Below are positions 50,678 through 59,842 of a DNA stretch of 64,000 nt, piece by piece; within the stretch, counting starts at the first letter, position 1, and every line of letters begins with the position of its first letter. The stretch is from Lachnotalea glycerini. Lineage in GTDB: Bacteria; Bacillota; Clostridia; Lachnospirales; Lachnospiraceae. The translations under genes were made by a program, and so were the position numbers. The DNA lies in NCBI RefSeq assembly GCF_003201285.1, contig NZ_QICS01000010.1, positions 84,919 through 148,918 of the forward strand, given 5' to 3'. A model generated the notes under the pieces. It saw nothing but the letters and a program-made list of their open reading frames with translations. It did not search any database and was not told where the DNA came from.

Positions 50678-53600
50678 AAATTCATTTTATAATAGCACTA
50701 AGCTTACAAAAAAGGAACTTCAAGCAATTGCCAAGACCGCCGCTTCCACTTCTTCAACGGTAGATAAGTCATTTAGAACAGGATTTAACAGTGTCGGAAC
50801 AGGTTTTGATAAAATTGAAAACTTAGCCAAAAAAGCCTTTCAGGTTACTGCAAAAGTTGCAATGGTTGCAGCATCAGCAGTGACAGCAGTTGCAGCAGGA
50901 GCGATTCAAGTAGGAACAGCATTTGAAGAACAAATGTCTACCGTAAAAGCGTTATCAGGAGCTACAGACACAGAATTTAATTCTTTAAATGAAAAAGCAA
51001 AGGAGCTTGGTGAAAATACGAAATTCAGTGCAACAGAAGTAGGACAGGCAATGGAATACATGGCAATGGCAGGTTGGAAAACTTCTGATATGCTGGGAGG
51101 ATTAGAGGGAATTCTCAATCTAGCGGCAGCCAGTGGAGAAGATTTAGGGTCTGTTTCTGATATCGTAACGGATGCATTAACGGCCTTTGGATTAAAAACA
51201 TCCGATTCAGCACACTTTGCAGATGTCCTTGCCGCCGCTGCGACTAATTCAAACACGAATGTAGGGATGATGGGAGAAACCTTTTCTTATGCAGCTCCTT
51301 TGGCAGGAGCATTGGGATACAGTATTGAAGATACGGCAATCGCAATAGGACTTATGGCCAATTCAGGAATAAAGGCAAGTGCAGCAGGTACCAACTTAAG
51401 AAAAATATTTGCAGAAACAACAAACGGTGCCAAAATAAGTGCAGCAGCATTTGGAGATATGACGATAGCAACAACGAATACTGATGGTAGTATGAGGGAT
51501 TTAAAGAGTATTATATCAGACTTAAGAGGGTCGTTCTCACAAATGACAGAAAGCGAAAAAGCGATTAATGCAGAGTCTATTGCAGGTAAAACGGCAATGA
51601 GTGGATTACTTGCCATTGTGAATGCATCGGAAAGTGATTACGATAAATTGACAGAAGCAATTTACAACTGTCAAGGTGCTGCTGAACAAATGGCAGAAGT
51701 AAGAATAGATAATCTGAATGGAGATGTAACCTTATTAAAAAGTGGAATGGAAGGTCTAGGAATTGAAATTTATGAACAAATGAATACTCCACTTCGGGAC
51801 AGTGTACAAGGTGTTACTGAATTTGTTGGAGCACTCAACAGCAAGCTAAAAAGTACCAATATTATTTCTAACATTGCAACAACAATAAAAAATAATATTC
51901 CTACTATAAAAAGAGAGCTTATGGATGCAGGTAAAGCAATATATGAGTTTTCAGAGCCTTTTATCAATGTAGCTAAATTTATTCTAAAAAACCCGGATGT
52001 TATCGTTTCTACATTAGTAGGTATTGGGTCAGCACTTATGTCTTATAAAGTAGCAAAGGGTATTTTGGGCTTAGTTGATTCTTTTAAAGCCTTGGGCTTA
52101 GTATTGACAAATCCTTTTGCAGCAGCTATTACAGCAGTAGCGTTAGCCATAGGGGGAGCAGCAGGTATTATCACTCATATTAAAAAAGCGAATCGGGAAA
52201 TGAAAAAGCAAAATCTTGCAGAACATTTTGGCGATATTGCACTTTCCATGGAGGAACTGAATGAAGTTGCAAGTTACGTAGTTTCAAACGATAATCTTGG
52301 GCAGGTTCGTGAAGCATTATCCGCATTTGAAGAATTAGATGGAATACAAGCCACAATAAGTGATTCTGTGGAAGCAATCAATCGCGCAAATTGGAAAGTA
52401 TCAATTGGAATGGAGCTTGATACGAAGGAACAATCAGATTATCAGGAACAAATTCAGTCTTACATATCAGGTGTACAAAGCTTTGTAGAACAAAGGCAAT
52501 ATGCCGTTAATCTTGCCGTTGGAGTCCTGACGGATGATGATTTAGAAGGAAATAATATGATTAATCAAGTCAATAGCTTCTATGCAGATAAACAGCAAGA
52601 GCTTGCAGACCTTGGAGCGAAGTTAAACCAAACAATCACCGATGCTTTTCAAGATGGGTTACTTGATATGGATGAAGTAAAAGAGATTACAGAACTGCAA
52701 CAACAAATGGCAAAAATTCAATCCGCAGTGGCAGGAAGTAATTTTGATGCGAACTTAAATCTTTTGCAGTTGAAATATGGTGGCGGCGAACTTGATGCAG
52801 ATGCCTTTCAAAATCTACAAGGTGAGATACAAAAACAAGCAGAGAAAGCAATTGCGGATTATGATCAAGCTTATGCTCAAGCTGATTCCGCTTTAATTAC
52901 AAGGTTGGACGAAGGAAATATGAGCTTAGATGAATATAATGCTCAAAGTGCTGAATTAAAAGAAAACTATCTTAAACAGGTAGGAGATATTAAATTAAAA
53001 GCAGCTAGTTTTCAAACAGATATCATCATGCAGCAGTATCAAGATGAAATTGGTGATTTGGTTCCGCAGATGCAAAGCAATATGGAAAATGCTTTGGGTG
53101 AAACCATTAACTACATTGATTGGAGTGGAAATGCAGTCAATGGTTGGAGCTATGATCAAATATCACAATGGTTGGATATTGATGGATTAGATAAGACAAC
53201 AAAGAGTGCATTAAAAGAGCTATGGACCAGTATGCAGCCACAGCTTGCAGGATTAGAAGAACTAAAACAACAATCTGTAGAGGCAGGAAAAGAAGTTCCG
53301 GCTTCGGTATCCAATGGGATTAAGGATGTATCTAGCATAGGTATTCTAGTTGGTGACGAAAACGCTATGTTTGCCGCCATAGGAGAAGCGGCTGCAAATA
53401 GCGAAGAGTATAAAGAAGTACTGCAGCAAATGCAGGAAAACGGTACTTATATTCCAGAAACGATTGCGACAGCGATCACACAGAATCAGCCTGCGATTGA
53501 TGATTCCATCAATACGTCATGGCAAGCAACAAAAAATAGAATAGAATCGACATTTGGGATTGGCTTAAACGTTGATGTGCCAGTGAATGTCAATCTAAAC

Positions 53601-54044
53601 ACAAGCAACAGTGGAAGCCCCAATTATGCATTTAAAGACCCTTATGCAACGCTAGACGGTCATGCTGATGGTGGAATTTTTCACACTCCCCACATTGCAT
53701 GGTTTGCGGAAGATGGACCAGAGGCAGCAATACCGCTTGATGGTTCGCAAAGGGCAATTAGCCTATGGGAAACAGCAGGTGAGATGCTTGGAGTATATAG
53801 TGATTATAATATGCTAAGTAAGGAGGATAGTTTTTCTTCTCTGTCTGATGGGTTAGAAGCTGCGGAGACAACCAATTACAATTCGCAAAGTGGTGCTCAC
53901 ATTACATATAGTCCCACGCTTCAATTTTATGGAGGTACACCTAACAAACAGGATATTGTAGAGGCAGGCAGAATGAGTCAGGATGAATTTAATTCAATGA
54001 TGCAGAGGTACGAGAAAGATATAGGCAGGTTGTGCTTTGTATAA
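50625..54044 (+). CDS. Tail tape measure protein
   Basis: The 1139-residue protein sets tail length and is ejected with the DNA. The N-terminal third contains the TP901-type core (NEKAKELGENTKFSATEVGQAMEYMAMAGWKTSDMLGGLEGI, MANSGIKASAAGTNLRKIFAE). Hydrophobic helices lie near 60-90 and 500-530, followed by long coiled-coil segments. A C-terminal GGIFHTPHIAWFAEDGPEAAIPLDGS motif completes it. The start TTG 50625 has GAGGTGA at proper spacing, better than GTG 50619. It is full length with no break, despite the decay of the head genes. Confidence 0.95.
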   Translation: MAKNKEYEMAIKIAGEIENSFYNSTKLTKKELQAIAKTAASTSSTVDKSFRTGFNSVGTGFDKIENLAKKAFQVTAKVAMVAASAVTAVAAGAIQVGTAFEEQMSTVKALSGATDTEFNSLNEKAKELGENTKFSATEVGQAMEYMAMAGWKTSDMLGGLEGILNLAAASGEDLGSVSDIVTDALTAFGLKTSDSAHFADVLAAAATNSNTNVGMMGETFSYAAPLAGALGYSIEDTAIAIGLMANSGIKASAAGTNLRKIFAETTNGAKISAAAFGDMTIATTNTDGSMRDLKSIISDLRGSFSQMTESEKAINAESIAGKTAMSGLLAIVNASESDYDKLTEAIYNCQGAAEQMAEVRIDNLNGDVTLLKSGMEGLGIEIYEQMNTPLRDSVQGVTEFVGALNSKLKSTNIISNIATTIKNNIPTIKRELMDAGKAIYEFSEPFINVAKFILKNPDVIVSTLVGIGSALMSYKVAKGILGLVDSFKALGLVLTNPFAAAITAVALAIGGAAGIITHIKKANREMKKQNLAEHFGDIALSMEELNEVASYVVSNDNLGQVREALSAFEELDGIQATISDSVEAINRANWKVSIGMELDTKEQSDYQEQIQSYISGVQSFVEQRQYAVNLAVGVLTDDDLEGNNMINQVNSFYADKQQELADLGAKLNQTITDAFQDGLLDMDEVKEITELQQQMAKIQSAVAGSNFDANLNLLQLKYGGGELDADAFQNLQGEIQKQAEKAIADYDQAYAQADSALITRLDEGNMSLDEYNAQSAELKENYLKQVGDIKLKAASFQTDIIMQQYQDEIGDLVPQMQSNMENALGETINYIDWSGNAVNGWSYDQISQWLDIDGLDKTTKSALKELWTSMQPQLAGLEELKQQSVEAGKEVPASVSNGIKDVSSIGILVGDENAMFAAIGEAAANSEEYKEVLQQMQENGTYIPETIATAITQNQPAIDDSINTSWQATKNRIESTFGIGLNVDVPVNVNLNTSNSGSPNYAFKDPYATLDGHADGGIFHTPHIAWFAEDGPEAAIPLDGSQRAISLWETAGEMLGVYSDYNMLSKEDSFSSLSDGLEAAETTNYNSQSGAHITYSPTLQFYGGTPNKQDIVEAGRMSQDEFNSMMQRYEKDIGRLCFV

Positions 54045-54141
54045 TCAAAAAGTTTACAACAGCATTATATTAATGAGTATAACCTATGCATACGATACAG
54101 CTGCAATTAGTATATCCTTTATATGATTTCGTCTATAAAAC

Positions 54142-54170
54142 TTGACACAATATCATATAAGCGATACTAT
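54142..54170 (+). promoter_or_regulatory. Strong sigma-A promoter of the third cargo unit
   Basis: TTGACA (54142-54147) and TACTAT (54165-54170) with 17-base spacing lie 40 bases upstream of the secreted-protein gene, inside the tail operon. Confidence 0.75.
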
Positions 54171-54211
54171 AAAAAAGTAATATCATAATATTTAGGAGGT
54201 AATATAATAAT

Positions 54212-54718
54212 ATGGGTAAAAAGAAAAATACAAAGTTCATTGTGGGATTTTTTATGACCGTAATGTGTTTTGCAATGTTTAATGTAAGCGTAAAGGCGGA
54301 ATCACTGACAAATTCTACAACTAAATCGTATTTATTTGCAGTAGCGGAAGGAGGGTGGTCATCCATCAATATGAAAGTTATGTATAGTGAGAATTATACT
54401 AAAAGCGGAAACTATAATAAATTTACCAGCCGTTCAAAATCTGTTTTATGTACGAGAGCGTATGCCACGTCGTGTCCAGAAGTTTATATACTTAATGTAA
54501 AACATTCCAATGATAAAACTTTTTCAGACTGGACCATAGGTAGTATGATTTTTGACTCCTCAAAATGGAATGAAGGATTCTATTATACAAATTCCAGTTC
54601 AGTAAAATATATAAATACAACCAACGTTACTGGAAATCTACCTTTTGAAGTATATTGTAGTGGGGCTACTCCAACATATAATATGGGTTCTGTAAGTTTA
54701 TCTTTAAATACGAAGTAG
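54212..54718 (+). CDS. Secreted cargo protein in the tail operon
   Basis: A signal peptide (KFIVGFFMTVMCFAMFNVSVKA) precedes about 135 residues rich in Ser, Thr, Tyr and Asn, predicted all-beta (SYLFAVAEGGWSSINMKVMY ... TYNMGSVSLSLNTK), with three Cys in the mature part. The gene has AGGAGGT and its own strong promoter between tape measure and hub genes, where no structural gene is expected. Expression in the lysogen is likely. Function unknown. Confidence 0.78.
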   Translation: MGKKKNTKFIVGFFMTVMCFAMFNVSVKAESLTNSTTKSYLFAVAEGGWSSINMKVMYSENYTKSGNYNKFTSRSKSVLCTRAYATSCPEVYILNVKHSNDKTFSDWTIGSMIFDSSKWNEGFYYTNSSSVKYINTTNVTGNLPFEVYCSGATPTYNMGSVSLSLNTK

Positions 54719-54730
54719 GGAGAGATTATT

Positions 54731-55444
54731 ATGAATTTTAAAAACAAAAAAATAAAATACAGCTTAGGTATCATTTTACTTTTGTCTTGTTTGATTATTG
54801 GAGGTTCGGTTTTAGCAAGACCATCTGATGGGTCTATACTAGCTGAATGGGGTGATTATCTTAAAAATAATGCAGATGTGAATGACTTACAAGAAGATGA
54901 TATTTATGCGAGAGGGAAGAATACTGTTATTACAAATTCGGAGATAGACCAAACAACAAAATTCTTTATGATATCTGGTCTTGATGAAGAGGAAGCAAAT
55001 ATTAAAGCAATAGAATATTGTAAAGAAAGAGAAGCATTATATCAAGCAGCCATTCAAAATGGTTACACTGTTACAGATGAAGAGGTATGGGAGTATTTGG
55101 ATCAATTAAAAGAAGTATTGAAAGGCGCAAGTAATAAAGATGATGCTATGTCCATTATAAACCAATTTGATTCTGAAGATGATTACTGGAATTATGAATT
55201 TACAGTATATCAAAAAAACCTACCAATACAAAACTATGTAGCAGATTTAGAAAAAAATTATTTCAAAGATTCTAATATATCAAACGATTCTATTAGCTCA
55301 AATAAAGGCTCCCAAAATTCGACTGATTCGGAAAGTGGGGATTTAGAATATGACTCTGGAAAAGAGGAAAAATGGCAAACATCTTTTGATGAACTTAAAA
55401 AAGATTTAGTAGCAGACGAAGATTTTGAAGTAGTAAATCAATAA
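54731..55444 (+). CDS. Exported SurA/PrsA N-domain-like protein
   Basis: An N-terminal hydrophobic segment (KYSLGIILLLSCLIIGGSVLA) is a signal or anchor. Residues about 60-150 (GKNTVITNSEIDQTTKFFMISGLDEEEANIKAIEYCKEREALYQAAIQNGYTVTDEEVWEYLDQLK) match the helical N-domain of SurA/PrsA-type folding factors. No peptidyl-prolyl isomerase domain is present. The C-terminus is Ser/Asn/Asp-rich. It follows the secreted cargo gene by 12 bases and may help fold it or protect it outside the membrane. Confidence 0.68.
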   Translation: MNFKNKKIKYSLGIILLLSCLIIGGSVLARPSDGSILAEWGDYLKNNADVNDLQEDDIYARGKNTVITNSEIDQTTKFFMISGLDEEEANIKAIEYCKEREALYQAAIQNGYTVTDEEVWEYLDQLKEVLKGASNKDDAMSIINQFDSEDDYWNYEFTVYQKNLPIQNYVADLEKNYFKDSNISNDSISSNKGSQNSTDSESGDLEYDSGKEEKWQTSFDELKKDLVADEDFEVVNQ

Positions 55445-55608
55445 CAATAAAATGGTAAAAAATTTTGTTGAATAATTAGAATATGATAAATAGAATCAAT
55501 TAATAAATAATAAACGATTGATATGTGATAGACCTTTCAAATGAGAGGTCTATTATTTTGCAGTTTTTTACAGAACAAATTTTAGCTTTGACCAGAAAAG
55601 AGGATTTT

Positions 55609-55815
55609 ATGAACACATACACAACGATACAAGGGCAGACATGGGATATTATTGCATTAGAAGTCTATCGCTCAGAATTTTATGCCGGTTACTTAATGTC
55701 TCAAAATGGCAAAGCGCTGAATTACTTTATTTTTCCGGAAGGAGTTATATTAAATATTCCAGAGTTACCGGAGAGTGAAGCAACCGTGGAACAACCGGAC
55801 TGGAGGAGCGAATAA
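55609..55815 (+). CDS. Tail protein X-like hub protein
   Basis: The 68-residue protein (YTTIQGQTWDIIALEVYRSEFYAGYLMSQN ... EGVILNIPELPE) is a P2 gpX/LysM-like hub component. The start is ATG 55609 after AAAGAGGA; longer upstream frame lacks a site. The stop overlaps the gpD-like gene start by one base. Confidence 0.85.
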   Translation: MNTYTTIQGQTWDIIALEVYRSEFYAGYLMSQNGKALNYFIFPEGVILNIPELPESEATVEQPDWRSE

Positions 55816-57074
55816 TGGCAACCATAAAACCAAGACAGACAAATGTCATTGTAAATTATGATGGAAAAAATCTGGATCATAAAATTAGCGCTTATTTAGA
55901 GAAATATGATTTTACAGATGTTGCAAGCGGTGAATCAGACAATATAAATATAACTGTGTCTAATCGTAATAAGAAATGGCTTTCAGCTTGGAAGCCATCC
56001 AAAGGAGATACATTAAAAGCTAAAATTCAACAAAAATATTGGCAAAACTTTGCAGGAAAGAAAAAGAGCATTACAACAAATTGCGGCTGTTTTGTTCTGG
56101 ATGATTTGTCTTATAGTGGAAGACCATTGACATGTACAATGAGTGCAGTCAGTATTCCAACAGATGATGCATTTAACTCGGATGAGGTAACCAGAACCTG
56201 GGAAAATGTTACGCTAAAAGAGATTGCAAGGACAATAGCAGAGGATGCAGGAATCCGTTTATTCTATGATGCAGAGGAAATTTCAGTTGAAGGTATAGAG
56301 CAAAATAATCAAACCAATTGCAAGTTTTTGTACAGTCTTAGCAGTGAGTATGGATTGGCCATGAAAGTATATTCCAATAAAATTTGTATCTTTGATGAAG
56401 AGACGTATGAGAACAAAGGCTGCGTTGCAACTATTTATGAAAAAGATATGATTAACTGGAGCTACAATACAACGATAGCAGGAACCTATTCAGGAGCTAA
56501 ATTCAGCTTTACAGATCCAACCGATAACAGTGAATACATCGTTAATATTGGAGAGGGAAACCGGATAAAAAATATCAATGTCACAGCCAGTAATTTAGGA
56601 GAAGCAGAAGCAAAGGGTATTGCAATCTTAAACAATGAGAACAAAAAAGCAACGACAATGAGTGTAACGATTCCGGCGAATCCCAATATTTATTCAAGTA
56701 CAGTTATAAAAGTGAAAGGCTTAAGTAATCTGAATGGCAGATATTATGTGGATAAAGTAAAACATAATATTGGGGGAGCTTATACCATGACTTTAACACT
56801 TCGCTTCATTCAGAAAAGAATAAAAACAGTTTCCATTGAAGCAGTAAGCACAGCAACCCAAAATGCTGCCTCAGAGGGCACACAATATACGATTGTAAGC
56901 GGTGACACTCTATGGGCGTTAGCAATCAGATTTTACGGTTCAGGAGTTCTTTACACGAAACTATATAATGCCAATACAGATATTATTGAAAGTAAGGCGA
57001 AAGAGCGTGGGAAAAGTAATTCGGACAATGGACATTGGATTTTCCCTGGTACTGTCATTACTATACCAGCATAA
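55815..57074 (+). CDS. Late control protein D-like baseplate hub with C-terminal LysM
   Basis: Residues 1-340 match P2 gpD / T4 gp27-type hub proteins (YLEKYDFTDVASGESDNINITVSNR, NVTLKEIARTIAEDAGIRLFYD, GRYYVDKVKHNIGGAYTMTLTLRF). A LysM domain follows (YTIVSGDTLWALAIRFYGSG ... GHWIFPGTVITIPA). The fusion joins functions that PBSX keeps in XkdP and XkdQ. It is intact. Confidence 0.92.
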   Translation: MATIKPRQTNVIVNYDGKNLDHKISAYLEKYDFTDVASGESDNINITVSNRNKKWLSAWKPSKGDTLKAKIQQKYWQNFAGKKKSITTNCGCFVLDDLSYSGRPLTCTMSAVSIPTDDAFNSDEVTRTWENVTLKEIARTIAEDAGIRLFYDAEEISVEGIEQNNQTNCKFLYSLSSEYGLAMKVYSNKICIFDEETYENKGCVATIYEKDMINWSYNTTIAGTYSGAKFSFTDPTDNSEYIVNIGEGNRIKNINVTASNLGEAEAKGIAILNNENKKATTMSVTIPANPNIYSSTVIKVKGLSNLNGRYYVDKVKHNIGGAYTMTLTLRFIQKRIKTVSIEAVSTATQNAASEGTQYTIVSGDTLWALAIRFYGSGVLYTKLYNANTDIIESKAKERGKSNSDNGHWIFPGTVITIPA

Positions 57075-57088
57075 GGGGGAAAGATAAA

Positions 57089-57778
57089 ATGAGCAATACT
57101 AATATTCGAATTGCAAAAGTATCAAGCGTAAATTACCAAACTGGAATGCTAAGAGTTACCTATACGGATAAAGGAAAAGCAGTTAGTACAGAGCTTCCAT
57201 ACACAAATCAAAATTCAGAGTATTTTATGCCGAATGTTGGAGAGTATGTTCAGGTGAATTTACTGAGTAATGGAACTACAAAAGGCTTCGTTACAGGAAC
57301 TTATTGGGGAAAAGGCAATCAACCGCCAGAGAGCGGAAAAGGAATATACCGAAAAGACCTTTCAAAGACTCCTGGAGCTGCCCTAATTCGATATGACGAT
57401 GGCACAGGAGATTTACTGATAAAAGGTGCTAATGTACATTTAAATGGTGTCAATCAGGCTAAAATGACAGCTCCTTATCTAGATGTGGCTTGTAATTATG
57501 AAGCAGCAATCGAAGTACCTAAGATGAAATTATCCGGTAAAAAAACGGAACTGGATTCTTCACAAACGGAACTTGTTATGAAGCTAAAAAGCTTAGAAAA
57601 AAGTATAGAGGAGCTGCTGAAAATTTCAGGTAATAATGCAGAGGTTGAATTTTTAGAAAAATTAAGTTTAAAGGCAGCAGAGCTTCAATATGAAATAGCA
57701 GGTATTTCCATCACTTTCAGTCAAATTATAGAACGCATTGAAGCGGTGGAAGAGAAAGTAGGGATAACATGGCCATAG
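57089..57778 (+). CDS. Baseplate assembly/spike protein V
   Basis: The 229-residue protein has the gpV OB-fold pattern (IRIAKVSSVNYQTGMLRVTYTD, YFMPNVGEYVQVNLLSNGTTKGFVTGTYW) followed by a short beta segment and a C-terminal helical tail. It forms the membrane-piercing tip. The start is ATG 57089 behind GGGGGAAAG. Its end overlaps the next gene by ten bases. Confidence 0.88.
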   Translation: MSNTNIRIAKVSSVNYQTGMLRVTYTDKGKAVSTELPYTNQNSEYFMPNVGEYVQVNLLSNGTTKGFVTGTYWGKGNQPPESGKGIYRKDLSKTPGAALIRYDDGTGDLLIKGANVHLNGVNQAKMTAPYLDVACNYEAAIEVPKMKLSGKKTELDSSQTELVMKLKSLEKSIEELLKISGNNAEVEFLEKLSLKAAELQYEIAGISITFSQIIERIEAVEEKVGITWP

Positions 57779-58120
57779 GAAATCTTGGAAAATTAATCAC
57801 TTTCCAGACAAGTGATCAGCGCATTTTAACATTCTCTGACATGCAACAAAATGTAAGTGGCCGTTGGAGTACGCACAATCGAATTATGAGAAAGCCATTT
57901 AGTGAGTTTAATGGAGCAGAGTTAAGAAGCATTACATTTACCATAAATCTTGATGCGATGCTAGGAGTAAGACCAAGAAAAACTTTGGAACAAATAGGAA
58001 AAAAGAGCACAAGTAGCGGATGTCACATATCACACCAATTATGATACAGGGCAATTAGAACCAATCATATTATTAGGAGCTGCTGATCATTACAAAGAGG
58101 TTGGGGAGGATGAAGAATAA
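57769..58120 (+). pseudogene. gpU-like tail protein with a frameshift
   Basis: The first 78 residues (GNLGKLITFQTSDQRILTFSDMQQNVSGRW, KPFSEFNGAELRSITFTINLD, GVRPRKTLEQIGKK) match the P2 gpU family. At a run of six A (57999-58004) the frame is lost and stops at 58044. The missing C-terminus is present one frame away (KRAQVADVTYHTNYDTGQLE ... EVGEDEE, stop 58118-58120). Removing one A would restore a 116-residue protein ending right at the gpJ-like start. It is either a real lesion, a base-count error, or rescued by transcriptional slippage on the A run. Confidence 0.78.
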
Positions 58121-59275
58121 ATGAGCACGATTAAGAAAACTTTGCAAAACTATCCTGACATTAGCTTTATTGAGAATAAGACACTTGAAACCGTAGTGAA
58201 TGAGATGATTAATGACTTTACAGCAAAATATGAAGAGGAAACAGGAAGAACCATTTCTTTAACAGAAGCAAATCCAGATCGACTTATTTTATATGCAGCG
58301 GCACTACAAATCTATCAAGTATATCAATATATCGACCATGCAGGAAAGCAAAGCTTATTAAAATATTCGTATGGAGATTTTCTGGAAAATATAGGAGCAC
58401 TGAAACAAATTAACCGAAATGAAGGGAATGCAGCTACAGTACAATTAATGTTTGAATTATCCGGTGAACAGCCATCAATTATTACAATTCCAATGGGGAC
58501 TAGGGCAACGGCAGGGGATGGTATCTATTTTTACACAAAAGAAACAGCACAGATTAAGGCAGGTAAGGTAAAAGTAACGGTTACTGCTGTGTGTGACAAA
58601 ATCGGAAGTAAGTATAATGGTTATGTGGCAGGAAGTATTAACACGTTGGTTACACCGATTGCTTTTGTTTCAAAAGTTTCAAATGTTGATATTTCGACTG
58701 GAGGAAGTGATAGAGAGGAGGATGATAGCCTGGCAGAAAACATTTACTTGGCTCCGTCCTCTTATTCTGTAGCAGGTCCGGGGGATGCTTATAAGTACTG
58801 GGTAAAGCATTATAATTCCTCCATTACAGATGTTTATGTGGATACACCGGAGCCATGCAAGGTAGATATCCGTTTTATTCTAAATGATGGCGAATTACCA
58901 AATGAAACACTTGCAAATGAAGTACTTGCCTATATTAGTGATGGAACGAAAAGGCCGCAGACGGATTATGTGAGTGTTGGTGCTCCTACATTGGCAGACT
59001 ATGATATTGATTTGATTTACTACATTAATACAAGTGATGCGAACAAAGCAGCCACGATTCAAAGTGAAGTGAATATTGCCATTCAAAGCTATATCTCATG
59101 GCAAAAAGCAGTCATTGGAAGGGATATTAACCCTTCTTATTTAATTTCTAAGATAGTGGACGCAGGCGCAAAAAGAGTGGAGATAATATCCCCTGTTTTT
59201 GAAGCTATCCCCAATACTGCACTAGCAAATCATGTATCAAAAAATATTATTTATGGAGGACTGGAAGATGATTAA
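58121..59275 (+). CDS. Baseplate protein J
   Basis: This 384-residue wedge protein carries gpJ signatures: LLKYSYGDFLENIGALKQINRNEGNAATV, STGGSDREEDDSLAENIYLAPSSYSVAGPGDAYKYWV and the C-terminal ISKIVDAGAKRVEIISP. It connects hub and fibres. The gene starts directly at the stop of the preceding one and overlaps the gpI gene by eight bases. Confidence 0.94.
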   Translation: MSTIKKTLQNYPDISFIENKTLETVVNEMINDFTAKYEEETGRTISLTEANPDRLILYAAALQIYQVYQYIDHAGKQSLLKYSYGDFLENIGALKQINRNEGNAATVQLMFELSGEQPSIITIPMGTRATAGDGIYFYTKETAQIKAGKVKVTVTAVCDKIGSKYNGYVAGSINTLVTPIAFVSKVSNVDISTGGSDREEDDSLAENIYLAPSSYSVAGPGDAYKYWVKHYNSSITDVYVDTPEPCKVDIRFILNDGELPNETLANEVLAYISDGTKRPQTDYVSVGAPTLADYDIDLIYYINTSDANKAATIQSEVNIAIQSYISWQKAVIGRDINPSYLISKIVDAGAKRVEIISPVFEAIPNTALANHVSKNIIYGGLEDD

Positions 59276-59840
59276 TTTATACGATAGTCAGATAACAGAT
59301 ATTCTTCCGGACAATCTAAAGAAAAATGCAGATAATATTGCCATTAGCTATGCTCTATCGAATCAAATTAAGAAAGCTTTGGAATATTCCAAGAATACTT
59401 GTGTCTATGCATGTATTGACCAATTGCCACATGAAATATTAGATTTACTGGCTCTGGAATTTCGGACACAATACTATAATCAAAATCTTTCCATTGATGT
59501 TAAAAGGATTTTAATTAAGAATACGCTGCCTTGGTATGAAAGAGCCGGAACACCATCTGCAGTTGAGGAATTAACAGCAGCGGTATTTGGATATGGTAAA
59601 GAAGCGGAATGGTACGAATATGGTGGAAAGCCGGGTTATTTTAAAATACAGGCAACCAATCAAAGTATTAATGGAAAACAGCAAAAAGAGTTTTTAAAAA
59701 TGCTAGATAATATAAAAAGAAAGTCAGCATGGCTTGACAGCATTGAAATTATTACAGATGGAGAAGCCAAGATTCATATATTTTATGCCACAGTGGATAC
59801 TTCATTTGAATTTTCAAAGCCTGTTAGAATAGGAGGTTAG
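59268..59840 (+). CDS. Tail protein I
   Basis: A P2 gpI-like wedge/fibre-attachment protein of 190 residues (LDLLALEFRTQYYNQNLSIDVKRILIKNTLPWYERAGTPSAVEELTAAVFGYG). The start is ATG 59268 after GGAGGAC, within the end of the J gene. It is intact. Confidence 0.9.
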   Translation: MINLYDSQITDILPDNLKKNADNIAISYALSNQIKKALEYSKNTCVYACIDQLPHEILDLLALEFRTQYYNQNLSIDVKRILIKNTLPWYERAGTPSAVEELTAAVFGYGKEAEWYEYGGKPGYFKIQATNQSINGKQQKEFLKMLDNIKRKSAWLDSIEIITDGEAKIHIFYATVDTSFEFSKPVRIGG

Positions 59841-59842
59841 AC

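Noticed and set aside
57995..58005. Programmed -1 frameshift at A-AAA-AAG in the gpU-like gene
   Set aside because: The -1 frame meets a TAG within four codons, and restoration needs the opposite (+1) phase.
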